The notes: generated by a model from the sequence alone, not told the origin. Positions 1 through 6,877 are shown, counted from the first letter of the stretch. The stretch is DNA of 10,484 bases from Maritimibacter sp. (GCA_020441225.1 JAGRMP010000138.1:1-10484), one strand, 5' to 3'. Numbers and translations: made by a program.

Positions 1-2
1 CC

Positions 3-539
3 GCCGAAGCCTTCGACGAGGAAGGGTTTTTCGTCACCGGCGACGCGATGCGTTTCGTCGTGCCGGGCGACCCGAACATGGGGCTGAAGTTCGACGGCCG
101 GATCTCGGAAGATTTCAAGCTGACCTCCGGCACCTGGGTGCGGGCGGCCCAGCTCCGCCTCGACATGCTCGCCCAGATCGGCGCGCTGGCGCAGGACATC
201 GTCGTGACCGGGGCCGACCGCACCGAGATCGGGATCATGATCTTCCCGAACATGAAGGAGCTTGCGGCCGAGGGTTTTGCCCTCGACGCCGAGGCCGGCG
301 CGTTCACCAACCGGCTGCTCAAGGGCGAGATCGCCCGCCGCCTCGCCGAACGCGCCCGCGAAGTGCAGGGCTCGTCCACCCATGTCGCCCGCGCGATCCT
401 GCTCGCCGAGGGGCCGGACATGGGGGCGGGCGAAATCACCGCCAAGGGCAACCTCAACGCCCGCAAGGTCCTCGACCGGCGCAAGGCGCTTCTGGACCGG
501 CTTTACGACGACGCCGACCCCGCCACCATTACCTTCTGA
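3..539 (+). CDS. fcs: Feruloyl-CoA synthase-type AMP-forming ligase, C-terminal part (5' end outside window)
   Basis: The last 178 residues of an ANL-superfamily (AMP-forming) acyl-CoA ligase, open at the left edge of the window. Seen: the adenylation-domain end GFFVTGDA, the hinge region FDGRISEDFKLTSGTWV (shared GR..E..KL..G..V pattern), and a C-terminal lid carrying the likely catalytic lysine in EITAKGNLN (lysine codon 444-446). The tail ARKVLDRRKALLDRLY resembles feruloyl-CoA synthases, which end in a similar GEIT.KG..N.R.VL.RR pattern. Known family role: in the cytoplasm, ferulate, p-coumarate or caffeate + ATP + CoA gives the aryl-CoA thioester, AMP and PPi. The following amidohydrolase and acyl-CoA dehydrogenase fit a hydroxycinnamate operon. 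The lid has KG rather than the usual GK. It could instead activate another aryl-propenoic or aryl-propionic acid; substrate cannot be fixed from this fragment. Confidence 0.85.
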   Translation, partial: AEAFDEEGFFVTGDAMRFVVPGDPNMGLKFDGRISEDFKLTSGTWVRAAQLRLDMLAQIGALAQDIVVTGADRTEIGIMIFPNMKELAAEGFALDAEAGAFTNRLLKGEIARRLAERAREVQGSSTHVARAILLAEGPDMGAGEITAKGNLNARKVLDRRKALLDRLYDDADPATITF

Positions 540-548
540 CCCGCGCAT

Positions 549-566
549 CGGGGCCGTCCGGCCCCG
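549..566 (+). other. Perfect GC hairpin between fcs and the amidohydrolase gene
   Basis: CGGGGCC (549-555), a GTCC loop, then GGCCCCG (560-566): a 7-bp perfect stem beginning 10 nt after the fcs stop. No T-run follows, so it does not look like a classical intrinsic terminator. In a same-strand gap of only 60 nt it could be a weak attenuator or an mRNA 3'-end stabiliser that sets different levels of ligase and downstream enzymes. This role is inference. Confidence 0.4.
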
Positions 567-599
567 ACCCGCGCAGCGCCCGCAACACCGGAGACACAT

Positions 600-1475
600 A
601 TGGTCGATATCACCAAGGTCCGCGCAATCGACATCCACACCCATGCCGAGGAGCCCTGCGGCTGCCATTCGGACGACGGCTACGACGATCTGCAGGCGTC
701 GATGGCGAAATATTTCGGCGCGCCCTGGTCGCACCCGCCCACCATCGCCGAGACCGCCGCGCATTTTCGCGAACAGAACATCGCCGCGGTGATCTTCCCG
801 GTCGATGCCGAGCGCGAGACCGGCTACCTGCGCTACTCCAACGACGAGGTCGCCGAGCAGGTCGCCGAGAACGCGGACGTGCTGATCCAGTTCGCCTCCA
901 TCGATCCGTGGAAGGGCAAGATGGGCGTGCGCGAGGCGCGCCGGCTGGTGCGCGAATACGGCGTGAAGGGCTTCAAGTTCCACCCGACCATGCAGGGTTT
1001 CTACCCCAACGACCGCATGGCCTACCCGCTCTACGAGGCGATACAGGACGAAGGCGCGATTGCACTGTTCCATACCGGCCAGACCGGGGTGGGTTCGGGC
1101 ATGGCGGGCGGTAACGGGATGCGGCTCAAATATTCCAACCCGATGTATATCGACGATGTCGCGGTCGACTTTCCCGACCTCAAGATCATCCTTGCTCACC
1201 CCTCCTTCCCCTGGCAGGAAGAGGCGCTGAGCGTGGCGACCCACAAGCCCAATGTCTATATCGACCTGTCGGGCTGGTCGCCGAAATACTTCCCCGCAAT
1301 CCTCGTGCGCTACGCCAACTCGCTGCTGAAAAAGAAGATGCTGTTCGGCTCCGACTGGCCGATGATCAGCCCCGAGAAATGGCTCGCGGCCTTCGAGCAG
1401 ATCGACATCAAGGACGAAATCCGCCCGGACATCCTGAAAAACAACGCCGCGCGCCTGTTGGGGTTCGACATATGA
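600..1475 (+). CDS. Amidohydrolase family (Amidohydro_2) protein, probable aryl beta-ketoacyl-CoA hydrolase
   Basis: A complete 291-residue TIM-barrel metal-dependent hydrolase of the ACMSD/Amidohydro_2 group. Seen: IDIHTH with metal-ligand histidines H13 and H15, FKFHP (K126, H128), FHTGQ (H158), ILAHPSFPW (H200) and FGSDWP (D252), the usual ligand series of this family. No signal peptide or membrane segment is visible, so it should be cytoplasmic. A GGAGA at 590-594 lies 5 nt before the ATG. It sits between an fcs-type ligase and an acyl-CoA dehydrogenase whose start overlaps its stop by 4 nt, implying co-transcription and coupled translation. In Agrobacterium fabrum, ferulate is degraded by a CoA-dependent deacetylation route, and proteins of this family in such clusters are commonly annotated as 4-hydroxyphenyl-beta-ketoacyl-CoA hydrolase. 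That specific assignment is inference from context; a decarboxylase or lactonase of the same superfamily is the alternative. Confidence 0.85.
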   Translation: MVDITKVRAIDIHTHAEEPCGCHSDDGYDDLQASMAKYFGAPWSHPPTIAETAAHFREQNIAAVIFPVDAERETGYLRYSNDEVAEQVAENADVLIQFASIDPWKGKMGVREARRLVREYGVKGFKFHPTMQGFYPNDRMAYPLYEAIQDEGAIALFHTGQTGVGSGMAGGNGMRLKYSNPMYIDDVAVDFPDLKIILAHPSFPWQEEALSVATHKPNVYIDLSGWSPKYFPAILVRYANSLLKKKMLFGSDWPMISPEKWLAAFEQIDIKDEIRPDILKNNAARLLGFDI

Positions 1476-3052
1476 AACCGTTCTCGGCTCCTATCGACGA
1501 TATCATGTTCACGCTTGAACACGTGGCCGGCGCCCCCCGGCTGGAGATGTTCGACGCCGAGCTGACGCGCGAGATCGCCCAGCATTTCGCCGCCTTCGCC
1601 GAAGGGGTGATCGCGCCCATCGACGAGCCGGGCGACCGCGAAGGCGCCCGGCTCGAGGCGGGCCGCGTGGTGCTGCCCGCGGGTTACAAGGCGGCCTACG
1701 ACGCCTTTGCCGAACAGGGCTGGCCGGGGCTGACCGCACCCGAAGAGTTCGGCGGGCAGGGGCTCGACGGGGTGATCGGGGCCATCGTCTCCGAGATCGA
1801 GACTGGCGCCTCCCAGGCCTTCAACATGCTGGTGAACCTCACGCCGGGGTCGATCCGCACGGTGTTGAAATTCGGCACCGAAGACCAGAAAGCCCGGTTC
1901 GTGCCGCCGCTGGTCGAGGGACGCTGGCTGGGCACCATGTGCCTGACCGAGCCCGGCGCGGGGTCGGATCTGTCCCGGATCCGCACCCGGGCGGTGCAGG
2001 ACGGCGATACCTGGAAGATCACCGGCGAAAAGATCTTCATTTCCGGCGGCGACCAGGACCTGTCGGAGGGCATCTTCCATCTCGTCCTTGCCCGCACCGG
2101 CGCGCCCGAGGACGGGGTGAAGGGGCTCTCGCTCTTCGCCTGCCTTTCGCAGGACGAGGCCGGGACCCGCAATGCGGTCAAGACCACCCGGATCGAGGAA
2201 AAGATGGGCCTGCACGCCCAGCCCACCTGCCAGCTCGCCTTCGACGGGGCGGATGCCGAGCTTGTCGGCGCCGAGGGCGAAGGGCTGAAAGCGATGTTCA
2301 CGCTGATGAACCACGCCCGGATCGACGTCGCCCTGCAGGGCACGGCGCATGCCGCCCGCGCCTACGACATCGCCCGCAGCTATGCCGCGGAACGGGTGCA
2401 GGGCCGGGGGCTGGCCATCGACCAGCACGGCGATGTCGCCCGGATGCTCGCCGAGATCGACGCCGCGGCGCTGGGCGCGCGGGCGATGGCGCATATCGCG
2501 CTGGTCACGATGGAGGCGGGCGACGATCCCTGGCTGCTCGAGTTTCTCACGCCGGTGGTCAAGGCGCATTGTTCCGAGGCCGGGATGCGGGCGGCCGAGA
2601 CGGCGATGCAGGTGCTCGGCGGCTACGGTTACCTTGAAGAATACCGGTTGAGCCAGGTCTACCGCGACGTCCGGATCGCGGCGATCTACGAGGGCACCAA
2701 CGGCATCCATGCGATGGGCGTGGCCGGGCGGCTGCTCAGGCTCGAAAACGGTGCGGCCTTCGACGCTTTCGTGCGTTTCGCCGAGGCCCAGGAGCAGACC
2801 CCGGGGCTCGTCCGGGCGCTCACCGCCTGGAAGGAGGCGCGTGCCTATCTCGAAACCGGGGTCGATGTCGGGCCGGTCGCCATGCCCTTCCTGCGCCTCA
2901 CCGCGCGCACGCTCGAACAGGCGGTCTGGGCGCGGATCGCGGCGGCGGCGGACCAGCACCCCGAGCCCGAGCGCATCCGCCGGGCCGCGGCGCTGGTCGC
3001 CCGGCAGGCGGCGCGGGCAGAGGCGGATCTCGCCGAGATCACCGGCGCCTGA
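1472..3052 (+). CDS. Acyl-CoA dehydrogenase, probably acting on an aryl-propionyl or acyl-CoA
   Basis: A 526-residue FAD-dependent acyl-CoA dehydrogenase. The start chosen is the ATG at 1472, which overlaps the previous stop (ATGA); the frame stays open 31 codons further upstream inside the amidohydrolase gene, but the protein from 1472 already begins with the family N-terminal pattern (APIDDIMFTL). Domains in order: N-terminal extension (1-35), helical N domain with GWPGLTAPEEFGGQG (83-97), middle beta domain with TEPGAGSDL (159-167) and WKITGEKIFISGG (181-193), and the C-terminal helical domain with LGGYGY (382-387) and YEGTNGI (406-412), where E407 is the expected catalytic base. An extra C-terminal helical region follows (about 425-526). 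Family role: alpha,beta-dehydrogenation of an acyl-CoA with electrons passed to ETF. Next to fcs it may oxidise a dihydrocinnamoyl-CoA such as the p-hydroxyphenylpropionate thioester, but chain-type specificity cannot be read from sequence. Somewhat shorter than the roughly 590-residue relatives with a full C-terminal domain. Confidence 0.9.
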   Translation: MKPFSAPIDDIMFTLEHVAGAPRLEMFDAELTREIAQHFAAFAEGVIAPIDEPGDREGARLEAGRVVLPAGYKAAYDAFAEQGWPGLTAPEEFGGQGLDGVIGAIVSEIETGASQAFNMLVNLTPGSIRTVLKFGTEDQKARFVPPLVEGRWLGTMCLTEPGAGSDLSRIRTRAVQDGDTWKITGEKIFISGGDQDLSEGIFHLVLARTGAPEDGVKGLSLFACLSQDEAGTRNAVKTTRIEEKMGLHAQPTCQLAFDGADAELVGAEGEGLKAMFTLMNHARIDVALQGTAHAARAYDIARSYAAERVQGRGLAIDQHGDVARMLAEIDAAALGARAMAHIALVTMEAGDDPWLLEFLTPVVKAHCSEAGMRAAETAMQVLGGYGYLEEYRLSQVYRDVRIAAIYEGTNGIHAMGVAGRLLRLENGAAFDAFVRFAEAQEQTPGLVRALTAWKEARAYLETGVDVGPVAMPFLRLTARTLEQAVWARIAAAADQHPEPERIRRAAALVARQAARAEADLAEITGA

Positions 3053-3061
3053 GCAATGGCC

Positions 3062-3086
3062 GCCCGGGGCGCACAGCACCCCGGGC
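3062..3086. terminator. GC-rich hairpin between convergent genes, candidate bidirectional terminator
   Basis: GCCCGGGG (3062-3069), a 9-nt loop, then CCCCGGGC (3079-3086): an 8-bp perfect stem filling the 43-nt gap between the stop of the acyl-CoA dehydrogenase (3052) and the stop of the oppositely oriented deacetylase (3096). There is no clear T-run on either side, as is common in high-GC genomes. Position and stem strength support a shared terminator. Confidence 0.6.
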
Positions 3087-3095
3087 CCGGCCCCT

Positions 3096-4019
3096 TCAGC
3101 CCAACAGCACGTCGAGGTGACGGATCACCGAGCGGGCGAGCACATGCGGCTCGTAGCCGCCCTCCAGCATCGATACGATCCGGCCCTCGGCATGTTTCGC
3201 GGCGATCTTGACGATCTCGGCGGTGAGCCAGGCGTAATCGTCGTCGGTGAGCGCCAGCGTCGACATGTCGTCGGCGACATGGGCATCGAACCCGGCCGAG
3301 ACCAGGATCATCTGCGGCTTGAACGCGTCGAGATGCGGCAGCCAGTGCTCGGAAATCGCCTTGCGGAAGGCGGGTCCATCCGTGCCCGCGGGCAGGGGCA
3401 CGTCGACCAGGTTGGTGGTTTCCTTCTCATGCCCCGTGAAGGGGTAGAACGGGTGCTGGAACGACGAGCAGAACAGAACCCGCGGCTCGTTCTTGAAGAT
3501 GTCCTCGGTGCCGTTGCCGTGGTGGACGTCGAAATCCACCACCGCCACCCGCTCGAGCCCGTAGACATCGAGCGCGGCCGCCGCGGCGACGGCGATGTTG
3601 TTGAACAGGCAAAACCCCATCGCCTGCGCCCGCACCGCGTGGTGCCCAGGCGGGCGGATGGCGCAGAACACCGGGTTGGCCTCGCCGCGCATCACCAGGT
3701 CCACCGCCAGCACCCCCGCCCCTGACGCCCGCTCGGCGGCCCGGAGCGACCCGGGGCTCATGACCGTGTCGCCGTCGATCTCGACCGAAGGTTCGCCGGG
3801 GCCGGGGGCCATGGCATAGACCCGGTCGATATAGGCCGGGTCATGGACGCGTTCGAGATCGGACCGCGCGACCAGCGGCGCATCGTAATGGCGCAGCACG
3901 TAATCCATGCCCGAGGCGATGAGCTGGTTGGTGATCGCTTCGAGCCGCACCGGCGCATCGGGGTGCAGATCGCCGGCGTCGTGGTCGTGGCATTCGTAAT
4001 GGGAAATGAAACCCAGCAT
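3096..4019 (-). CDS. Zinc-dependent deacetylase, histone deacetylase / AcuC / acetylpolyamine amidohydrolase family
   Basis: A 307-residue arginase-fold deacetylase, complete. Seen: PGHH (124-127, catalytic histidine pair H126/H127), FCLFNNIAVAA (136-146), VDFDVHHGNGTEDIF (161-175, with zinc ligands D164 and H166), SAGFDAH (241-247, zinc ligand D245) and LEGGYEPH (285-292, transition-state tyrosine Y289). The full set predicts an active enzyme. Start: the ATG at 4019 has an exact GGAGG 4 nt upstream; the frame stays open 18 codons further, but that extension lacks family resemblance and would absorb the Shine-Dalgarno site. Family role: hydrolysis of N-acetyl groups from lysines in proteins, from polyamines, or from small amides; no signal peptide, so cytoplasmic. 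It lies downstream of a Pat-type acetyltransferase on the same strand, which favours protein lysine deacetylation, as AcuC does in Bacillus. Acetylpolyamine hydrolysis remains possible. Confidence 0.9.
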   Translation of the reverse strand: MLGFISHYECHDHDAGDLHPDAPVRLEAITNQLIASGMDYVLRHYDAPLVARSDLERVHDPAYIDRVYAMAPGPGEPSVEIDGDTVMSPGSLRAAERASGAGVLAVDLVMRGEANPVFCAIRPPGHHAVRAQAMGFCLFNNIAVAAAAALDVYGLERVAVVDFDVHHGNGTEDIFKNEPRVLFCSSFQHPFYPFTGHEKETTNLVDVPLPAGTDGPAFRKAISEHWLPHLDAFKPQMILVSAGFDAHVADDMSTLALTDDDYAWLTAEIVKIAAKHAEGRIVSMLEGGYEPHVLARSVIRHLDVLLG

Positions 4020-4023
4020 GTCT

Positions 4024-4028
4024 CCTCC
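4024..4028 (-). promoter_or_regulatory. Ribosome binding site GGAGG deciding the deacetylase start
   Basis: On the - strand GGAGG is followed by AGAC and then the ATG at 4019. This near-ideal Shine-Dalgarno site selects the 307-residue product over a longer reading from an upstream ATG at 4073. Confidence 0.8.
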
Positions 4029-4058
4029 GTCGTCGGTCTCCCCGGGGGCGCGCGCGAA

Positions 4059-4074
4059 TGTGCGAGCTCGCACA
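4059..4074. promoter_or_regulatory. Perfect 16-bp palindrome, candidate operator of the deacetylase gene
   Basis: TGTGCGAGCTCGCACA is fully self-complementary over all 16 positions and lies 40 nt upstream of the deacetylase ATG. With the promoter proposed at 4087-4115, it would sit just after the transcription start, a typical place for a MarR- or TetR-type repressor. Which regulator binds cannot be told from the sequence. Confidence 0.5.
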
Positions 4075-4086
4075 GGGTATCAACCC

Positions 4087-4115
4087 ATTGTTATTCTTAA
4101 TGTTACCGCTAACAA
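4087..4115 (-). promoter_or_regulatory. Candidate sigma-70-type promoter for the deacetylase gene
   Basis: On the - strand TTGTTA (4115-4110) and AACAAT (4092-4087) are spaced by 17 nt; each matches the sigma-70 consensus at 4 of 6 positions. The patch is notably AT-rich against its surroundings. Predicted start near 4080, giving a leader of about 60 nt. Weak box matches keep confidence moderate. Confidence 0.35.
4101..4114. promoter_or_regulatory. LacI-family-like operator dyad
   Basis: TGTTACCGCTAACA: five-base arms TGTTA/TAACA around a CCGC centre, so 12 of 14 positions are symmetric. The form resembles LacI-family operators (TGTTA-SCGS-TAACA type). It overlaps the -35 element proposed for the deacetylase promoter, where a bound regulator would block transcription. 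The regulator is not in this window. Confidence 0.4.
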
Positions 4116-4153
4116 CTTCCGCGCGTGGGCGCGGGCGGGCGAAGCGGGGGAGC

Positions 4154-4176
4154 GCGCCGGAAAATCCACCCGGCGC
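4154..4176 (-). terminator. Hairpin just after the Pat-type gene, weak terminator or attenuator
   Basis: On the - strand GCGCCGG (4176-4170), a 9-nt loop ending in TTTT, then CCGGCGC (4160-4154): a 7-bp stem starting 9 nt after the TAA stop at 4186. No T-run follows the stem, so readthrough into the deacetylase gene is plausible. It may lower, not end, transcription between the two genes. Confidence 0.4.
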
Positions 4177-4185
4177 CGCCCGGTT

Positions 4186-6867
4186 TTACAGGTTGCGCTC
4201 CACCAGCACCAGTTCGGGATCGTCCGGGTCCATCCGCCGGGTAAAGCCGAGGTCGTCCATGAGCTGCAGCATCGGGGCGTTGTTCTTGAGCACCGTGCCC
4301 TCCATCACCTGCAACCCGTGGTCGCGCGCGGCGCGGAACAGCGCTTTCATCAGCCGCGTGCCGATGCCCTGGTGGGTGATCTGGTCGCCGACCACCACGG
4401 CGAATTCGCACGACCGCCCGTCGGGGTTGATGACGTAGCGCGCCACCCCGACCTGCTGCTCCTGGCCCTCGCGGATCGCCATCGCCACCAGCGCCATCTC
4501 GCGCCGGTAGTCGATCTGGGTGAACTGCACCAGCATCTCGGGGCTCAATTCGTTCATCGCCCCCATGAAGCGGAACATCTTGGCCTCGTCCGACAATTCG
4601 CGGACGAAATTCTGTTCGCTCTCGGCGTCTTCGGGCCGGATCGGCCGGATGACGAGCGGGGTGCCGTCGATCAGGTGATCCTCGACGACGAGGTGGCGCG
4701 GATAGGGGTGGATGGCAACGTGGTCGTAACGCCCCTCCCGTGCCGGGGGCCTGGCCACCTTGACCCGTGCATCGACCGCGAGCACGCCTTCGGGACCGGC
4801 GAACAGCGGATTGATGTCGAGTTCGACCACCTGCGGCAGTTCGCAGACCAGATCCGAGATCCGCATGAGCACGTCGATCACCGCCTCGCGGTCCACCGCC
4901 TCGCGTTCGCGGAAGGCCGACAGCAGCCGCGAGACCTTGGTGCGGTCGACGAGGCGATTGGCGAGCACCGAATTGAGCGGCGGGAGCGCAACGGCGCTGT
5001 CTTGCAGCACCTCGACCATCGTGCCGCCGGCGCCGAACAGGATCGTGGGCCCGAAGATCTGGTCGCGGCTGGCCCCGACCACGAGCTCGCGCGCGCCGGT
5101 GAGCCGCGCCATGGCTTCGACGGTCACGCCCTTGATCCGGGCATTGGGCCGGGCGGCCTTGGCGGCGGCGATGATCGAGCGGAAGGCGACCATGACCTCG
5201 GCCGCATCGGTGATGTTGATCCGCACCCCGCCGACATCGGATTTGTGCGAGATGTCGGGCGAATTGATCTTGATCGCCACCGGGAAGCCCACGGTCTCGG
5301 CGGCGACCAGCGCCGCGGTCTCGCTGTCGGCCTCGATGGTCATGTTTACGGGGATGTGGAAGGCGCGCATCAGCGCCTTGCTCTCCACGTCCGACAGCAT
5401 GTCGCGGTCGTCGGCGAGCACGGCGTCGACGATCATCCGCGCGCCTTCGAGATCGGGGTGATGGGTTTCGGCCTGGGGCGAGGGGGTTTCCAGCGCCAGC
5501 CTGCGGTTGCGGTGGTGCAGCGCGAGGTAGGAGAAGGCCGAGACCGCCGGTTCCGGCGTGGCGAAATCGGCGATCCCGTTGGCCGAGAGGTATTCGCGCG
5601 CCTGGCTCACCGAGGTTTCGCCCATGAAACTTGCGAGCACCGGCTTGGTGCGGCGCTTGGGCAGGGCGTCGACCACCGCCCGGGCGATGGCGTCGGCGTC
5701 GGTCATGGCCTGCGGCGTGAGCAGCACCAGGATGCCGTCGACATTGGGGTCTTCGTACACCGCCTTGACCGCCGCGCCGTATTCCGCCGCGCCCGCGTCG
5801 CCGAGCACGTCGACCGGGTTGCCGTGGCTCCAGTACTTGGGCAGGACGCCGTCGAGCGCGGTCAGGGTCTTGGGCGAGAGCGTGGCCAGCTCGACCCTTG
5901 TGTCGCCGGCGCGGTCGGCCGCCAGCACGCCCGCGCCGCCGCCATTAGTGACGATGCCGAGCTTGTTGCCCCCCGAACGCTTGTTGGAGCTGAGGATCTC
6001 GGCGGCGGCGAAAAGCTGGCCGAAGGACAGCGCGCGCACCGCGCCGGTGCGTTCAAGCGCCGCGTCGAACACGTGATCGGCCCCCATCAGCGCGCCGGTA
6101 TGGGTCGCGGCCGCTTTCGAGCTCGATGCATGCCGGCCGGACTTGAGCGCGATCACCGGCTTCAGCCGGGTCGTCGCGCGCATCGCCGACAGGAAGGAGG
6201 GCGCGTCCTTGACCCCTTCGACATAGAGCAGGATCGCGTCCGTATGCGGATCGGTCGCGAGGAACTGCATGATATCGCCGAAGTCGATATTGGTCGAATT
6301 GCCGAGCGAGACCAGCGCCGAGAAGCCGAGGTGGTGCGGCCCCGCCCAGTCGGAAATCGCCGAGTTGAGCGCGCCCGATTGCGAGATCAGCGCAAGCCGC
6401 CCCTTGGGGGTGCCGGCGCGCAGGAAGGTGGCGTTCAACTTGTGCCAGGGGCGCACCAGGCCGACGCAGTTGGGGCCCATGAAGCGCACGCCCGCGCGGT
6501 TGGCCTGGGCGATGAGCTCGGTCTCGTGGTCCTTGCCCTCGCCGCCGCCCTCGCCGAACCCGGCCGACAGGATGATCGCGTTCTTGCACCCCGCCTCGCC
6601 GAGATCGCGGACGATCCCGGGCACGGTGCGCGCGGGGGTGGCGATCAGCGCAAGATCGACCTCTTCGCCGATATCGAGCACGGAGGGGAAGCACTTCAGC
6701 CCGCCGACTTTCTTGTGCTTGGGGTTGATCGGGAAAATCTTGCCCTCGAACCCGTCGGCAATGAGGTTGGCGAAAACCCGTCCGCCCACGCTTTCGGCGT
6801 TCTCGGAGGCGCCGTAGACCGCGACCGAGTTCGGATTCATCATTTTCGCTAGGGGGTTGGCTTCCAT
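4186..6867 (-). CDS. pat: Pat/PatZ-type protein: ADP-forming acyl-CoA synthetase module fused to a GNAT acetyltransferase
   Basis: An 893-residue protein with the domain order of Salmonella Pat and E. coli PatZ (about 885 residues). Seen: CoA-binding Rossmann domain (about 8-140, SVAVYGASENAESVGGRV), ligase/flavodoxin-like domain (about 150-460, with SQSGAL at 163-168 and THTGAL at 255-260), ATP-grasp domain (about 480-705, VAIKINSPDISHKSDVGGV at 530-548), and a C-terminal GNAT domain (about 735-893, with EFAVVVGD at 821-828 and the acetyl-CoA loop HQGIGTRLM at 832-840). E821 is a candidate general base. Family role: acetyl-CoA-dependent lysine acetylation that inactivates AMP-forming acyl-CoA synthetases. 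H256 and H541 match the two phospho-histidine positions of ADP-forming acetyl-CoA synthetases, so synthetase activity may be retained; annotation as a bifunctional acetate-CoA ligase/GNAT is an alternative. Start at 6867 chosen for AAAGGAG 10 nt upstream; a 26-codon upstream extension shows no family similarity and covers the predicted promoter. Confidence 0.88.
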   Translation of the reverse strand: MEANPLAKMMNPNSVAVYGASENAESVGGRVFANLIADGFEGKIFPINPKHKKVGGLKCFPSVLDIGEEVDLALIATPARTVPGIVRDLGEAGCKNAIILSAGFGEGGGEGKDHETELIAQANRAGVRFMGPNCVGLVRPWHKLNATFLRAGTPKGRLALISQSGALNSAISDWAGPHHLGFSALVSLGNSTNIDFGDIMQFLATDPHTDAILLYVEGVKDAPSFLSAMRATTRLKPVIALKSGRHASSSKAAATHTGALMGADHVFDAALERTGAVRALSFGQLFAAAEILSSNKRSGGNKLGIVTNGGGAGVLAADRAGDTRVELATLSPKTLTALDGVLPKYWSHGNPVDVLGDAGAAEYGAAVKAVYEDPNVDGILVLLTPQAMTDADAIARAVVDALPKRRTKPVLASFMGETSVSQAREYLSANGIADFATPEPAVSAFSYLALHHRNRRLALETPSPQAETHHPDLEGARMIVDAVLADDRDMLSDVESKALMRAFHIPVNMTIEADSETAALVAAETVGFPVAIKINSPDISHKSDVGGVRINITDAAEVMVAFRSIIAAAKAARPNARIKGVTVEAMARLTGARELVVGASRDQIFGPTILFGAGGTMVEVLQDSAVALPPLNSVLANRLVDRTKVSRLLSAFREREAVDREAVIDVLMRISDLVCELPQVVELDINPLFAGPEGVLAVDARVKVARPPAREGRYDHVAIHPYPRHLVVEDHLIDGTPLVIRPIRPEDAESEQNFVRELSDEAKMFRFMGAMNELSPEMLVQFTQIDYRREMALVAMAIREGQEQQVGVARYVINPDGRSCEFAVVVGDQITHQGIGTRLMKALFRAARDHGLQVMEGTVLKNNAPMLQLMDDLGFTRRMDPDDPELVLVERNL

Positions 6868-6877
6868 CGACTTCAGG

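Noticed and set aside
1379..1471. A 31-codon N-terminal extension of the acyl-CoA dehydrogenase
   Set aside because: It lies wholly inside the amidohydrolase gene and does not resemble the family N-terminus; the ATGA overlap gives a natural start.
1310..3079. A 589-codon open frame on the - strand opposite the acyl-CoA dehydrogenase
   Set aside because: No recognisable motifs, RG/GD-rich composition, and it runs against two well-supported genes.
4020..4073. An 18-codon N-terminal extension of the deacetylase
   Set aside because: It would translate through an excellent ribosome binding site and a perfect palindrome, and homologous proteins begin near the chosen methionine.
4006..6852. A 948-codon open frame on the + strand opposite the Pat-type gene
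   Set aside because: It is a shadow produced by GC-rich third codon positions; the translation is low in order, rich in R, H, G and D, and matches no family, while the opposite strand has clear domains and a Shine-Dalgarno site.
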